DNA of 64,000 nucleotides from Chryseobacterium binzhouense. Its GTDB lineage: Bacteria; Bacteroidota; Bacteroidia; Flavobacteriales; Weeksellaceae. The position numbers and the translations under genes are program-made. Positions 62,180 through 64,000 of the stretch are shown in pieces. Under the pieces are notes generated by a model, which saw only the letters and a program-made list of their open reading frames with translations, was not told the DNA's origin and made no database searches. The stretch covers positions 992,001 to 1,056,000 of the forward strand of contig NZ_VKOG01000001.1 of NCBI RefSeq assembly GCF_007474545.1, in the 5' to 3' direction. Numbering within the stretch: position 1 is the stretch's first letter; each line of letters opens with the position of its first letter.

Positions 62180-62368
62180 TTAATTTTTGTGACTTCGATC
62201 TTGATTGATTTGTGCAGTATCAGAAACTTCCTGTAAGGTACGAATGCTATCACTTTGAGGATTGTTAACCGATTGTTTTTTGTTTTCCTTATCAATATAC
62301 TGAGTTTCAGATTTTGTACATGAAGCAGCGAAGGAAATAATGATCATTACTGATAATAACTTTTTCAT
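62180..62368 (-). CDS. Small hypothetical lipoprotein
   Basis: From ATG 62368 the 62-residue protein has a lipobox (MKKLLSVMIIISFAASC, Cys17) and a short polar, Ser/Asn/Gln-rich tail. A longer upstream frame does not look like coding sequence. No function can be inferred beyond probable outer-membrane attachment. Confidence 0.6.
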   Translation of the reverse strand: MKKLLSVMIIISFAASCTKSETQYIDKENKKQSVNNPQSDSIRTLQEVSDTAQINQDRSHKN

Positions 62369-62644
62369 AGGTAAATATTTATTGTTTTTATTTCTGATAT
62401 TTAATCGCATGATATTGATGATGAATGTTTTACAGTCACAGCGATACAATATAGAGGATTTGGTATTCCAAATGTAATCAATATCTTCTATAGATCTTAT
62501 GACAGCGATCATAAGAAATTTACCACTACTGATGAGATATGCTTTGGGTCATAATTTAAACAACGGTTATATTGATAGTTTTACAAAAAATATGTTGTGT
62601 TCTTTTTTGTAATGGTGAAGCGGACAACATTATAAACCGGTATA

Positions 62645-63106
62645 ATGATTAAAGCCTATATTCTCGTTCTTTCGTTTTTGTGTGTAAATTTTTGCTTCTG
62701 CCAACAGCTTAGTATAAAAATTCTGGAGGATGCCGCAGAAAATGAATTTCTGTTGCTTGATGAATTGATGAGGAATCATCAGTACACCAGAGAATACGAT
62801 CCTGAAGAGACAAAGTACAGAGTTTACAGCAACAGTTCTAAAGATACAGAAAAGCTCGTTGTTCTGACAGTAATTGCTGTAAAAGATAAAACGTGTAAAA
62901 ATATAGTGAGTGCAGTTTCCGGAAAAAAGACAGATATGAGGGACCTTAGAAAACAACTGTCGGATTCAGAATATATTTTTCAGGGAGAAAAAAGTCTTAC
63001 AGATCAGATAAAGCTTCTGCATTATTCTAAAAATAATAAAGGAATATCTTTTACAGAAGAAATTACGCAATCTGGTGGTTATCAGATTTTATTTACCTGC
63101 AGATAA
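62645..63106 (+). CDS. Hypothetical secreted protein
   Basis: The 153-residue protein has a signal peptide (AYILVLSFLCVNFCFCQ) and a mixed soluble part with DPEETKYRVYSNSSKDTEKLVVLTVIAVKDKTCKNIVSAV; two Cys residues (in DKTCKN and the last LFTCR) could form a disulfide. No domain was recognised. It is followed 100 nt later by another small gene on the same strand. Confidence 0.6.
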   Translation: MIKAYILVLSFLCVNFCFCQQLSIKILEDAAENEFLLLDELMRNHQYTREYDPEETKYRVYSNSSKDTEKLVVLTVIAVKDKTCKNIVSAVSGKKTDMRDLRKQLSDSEYIFQGEKSLTDQIKLLHYSKNNKGISFTEEITQSGGYQILFTCR

Positions 63107-63207
63107 GCTTATAACTGATTTATGTTTACCGTAACAGGCATTTGTTTTTACTAAAAGCATTTGTATGGCATACATTCTGTAATATAACAGCCAAGCAAAT
63201 ATTATTT

Positions 63208-63591
63208 ATGGAACAAATCAACATTAAGGTAGCATTCTGCCTGCAGTGCGGAGGCTATCATTCATCGGCACCTGCTGATTTTAGCCAGGTTAATGATCCT
63301 GAAGTTACTGATCATTTTTTCTATCATGGGGAACCGTGGTTTACATTAAATAAGGAGACTTTCGAAAAGACTCTGCTGCTTGAAGACACAGTAGTAAAAA
63401 CATTGAGCTTATCAAACCATAAAATAAACGATAAAAAATACTGTAAGTGCACACGGTCGCCAAAACCTGTCAATAAAATACAGGTCTATTCATTTCCTGT
63501 GTCTGACGAAATTTTAATGAATAAAAATCAGGTTTCGGATAGTGAGCTTTATTTTACAGAAGTGTACAGATTATGCTATAATTTTCATTAA
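63208..63591 (+). CDS. Hypothetical small cytoplasmic protein
   Basis: From ATG 63208 (a TTG frame from 63142 lacks support) the 127-residue protein is soluble and Cys-containing (AFCLQCGGYHSS; KYCKCTRSPKP). The CxxC pairs might bind a metal, but no family was recognised. A strong terminator lies about 80 nt downstream. Confidence 0.5.
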   Translation: MEQINIKVAFCLQCGGYHSSAPADFSQVNDPEVTDHFFYHGEPWFTLNKETFEKTLLLEDTVVKTLSLSNHKINDKKYCKCTRSPKPVNKIQVYSFPVSDEILMNKNQVSDSELYFTEVYRLCYNFH

Positions 63592-64000
63592 TTTTTTTAT
63601 ATTCTAATTTTAATGAGAATCTAAAGAAAGATTTAAATTATTACAATTACATTAATTGAGGTTTATACTCGAAATAATCCGTCTTGTAAAACGATACAGG
63701 ACGGATTATTTTATTTGAAAATGCTTAACACGTATTGCGGAAGTTATTCTAGAATCTATAAACTTTTAATCTCTTTTGTGTAAATTAATCTTTACTACAG
63801 CTTAAATTTTTTGTAAGAGAAAGTCATATTTATGAATCTTCAGAATTTCTTTTTTTATGATCAGACTAATACACATTATTTGTTTCAAAAATTAATAATT
63901 TTTAGAAATAGGTTATTGTTTTTATGTTGAAAATCAGTATTTTACTATAGTATTAAGTTAATAAAAGCTAAAAACGTTAAAATTATCAAAAAACTTTAAT
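63592..64000. other. AT-rich region to the end of the window
   Basis: About 400 bp with no supported gene. Besides the terminator at 63672-63716 I see only low-complexity AT-rich text. Confidence 0.5.
63672..63716 (+). terminator. Rho-independent terminator
   Basis: AATAATCCGTC-TTGT pairs with ACA-GGACGGATTATT, one mismatch, then TTATTT. Confidence 0.8.

Overview
The window looks like chromosomal DNA from a Chryseobacterium-type member of the Flavobacteriia (Weeksellaceae). The evidence is AT-rich DNA, GldB/GldC gliding-motility proteins, two proteins with C-terminal type IX secretion (T9SS) sorting domains, a SusC-like outer-membrane barrel, several promoters matching the Bacteroidetes consensus (TTG, about 19 nt, TAnnTTTG), and a TPP riboswitch in front of a PnuC/PnuT-type transporter. 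No rRNA, tRNA, CRISPR array or transposase was seen.

Layout. 1-8.8 kb is mostly housekeeping: the C-terminus of a secreted metalloprotease, a CvfB-like RNA-binding protein, NadE, GldB/GldC, a trans-sulfuration enzyme, a DinB-like protein, and a divergent HxlR regulator / Old Yellow Enzyme pair with a striking GTTAC repeat array between them. 9.1-19.4 kb is the most unusual block: an ECF sigma factor; an anti-sigma-like membrane protein that also carries a TonB-plug-like domain, a vWA domain and a T9SS tail; a SusC-like beta-barrel with no recognisable plug; and an alpha-2-macroglobulin with an intact thioester motif and a complete TonB-plug domain inside it. I infer a split outer-membrane system in which the plug is supplied in trans. 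19.5-22.3 kb is a GbsR/MarR - DCC oxidoreductase - SRPBCC (damaged) - TIGR01777 epimerase group sharing a 20-bp operator-like site. 22.4-26.8 kb holds LpdA, an aldehyde dehydrogenase and two small outer-membrane barrels. 27.2-29.0 kb holds a frameshifted DNA glycosylase, a TetR regulator and an AhpD-like protein with a perfect 20-bp palindrome. 29.3-35.6 kb is a TetR-TolC-HlyD-RND efflux operon with twin 18-bp operators.

36.6-46.8 kb is a surface-protein locus: a membrane-anchored TPR/LuxR-type regulator followed by secreted paralogues, a tail-collar-like protein and a large thrombospondin-3/L-type-lectin protein broken by one in-frame TGA. 46.9-51.9 kb has small membrane proteins, a second TIGR01777 protein, an HPP-family protein, the TPP riboswitch with its transporter, and an acyl-CoA-dehydrogenase-like protein. 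52.0-57.2 kb is an AT-rich accessory island with every gene on the minus strand. Its right half is built like cassettes: imperfect palindromes separate a small hypothetical protein, a caspase-like protein with an in-frame stop near its N-terminus, and a serine hydrolase flanked by 17-bp inverted repeats. 57.4-64 kb returns to core genes (Ssb, HRDC protein, HisS, aldo/keto reductase, an orphan SdhB/FrdB-like protein) and small secreted hypotheticals.

All functions are from reading the sequence and recalled family features; no database search was run. Most start codons were re-chosen by eye where the longest ORF began at TTG or GTG or lacked a sensible N-terminus.
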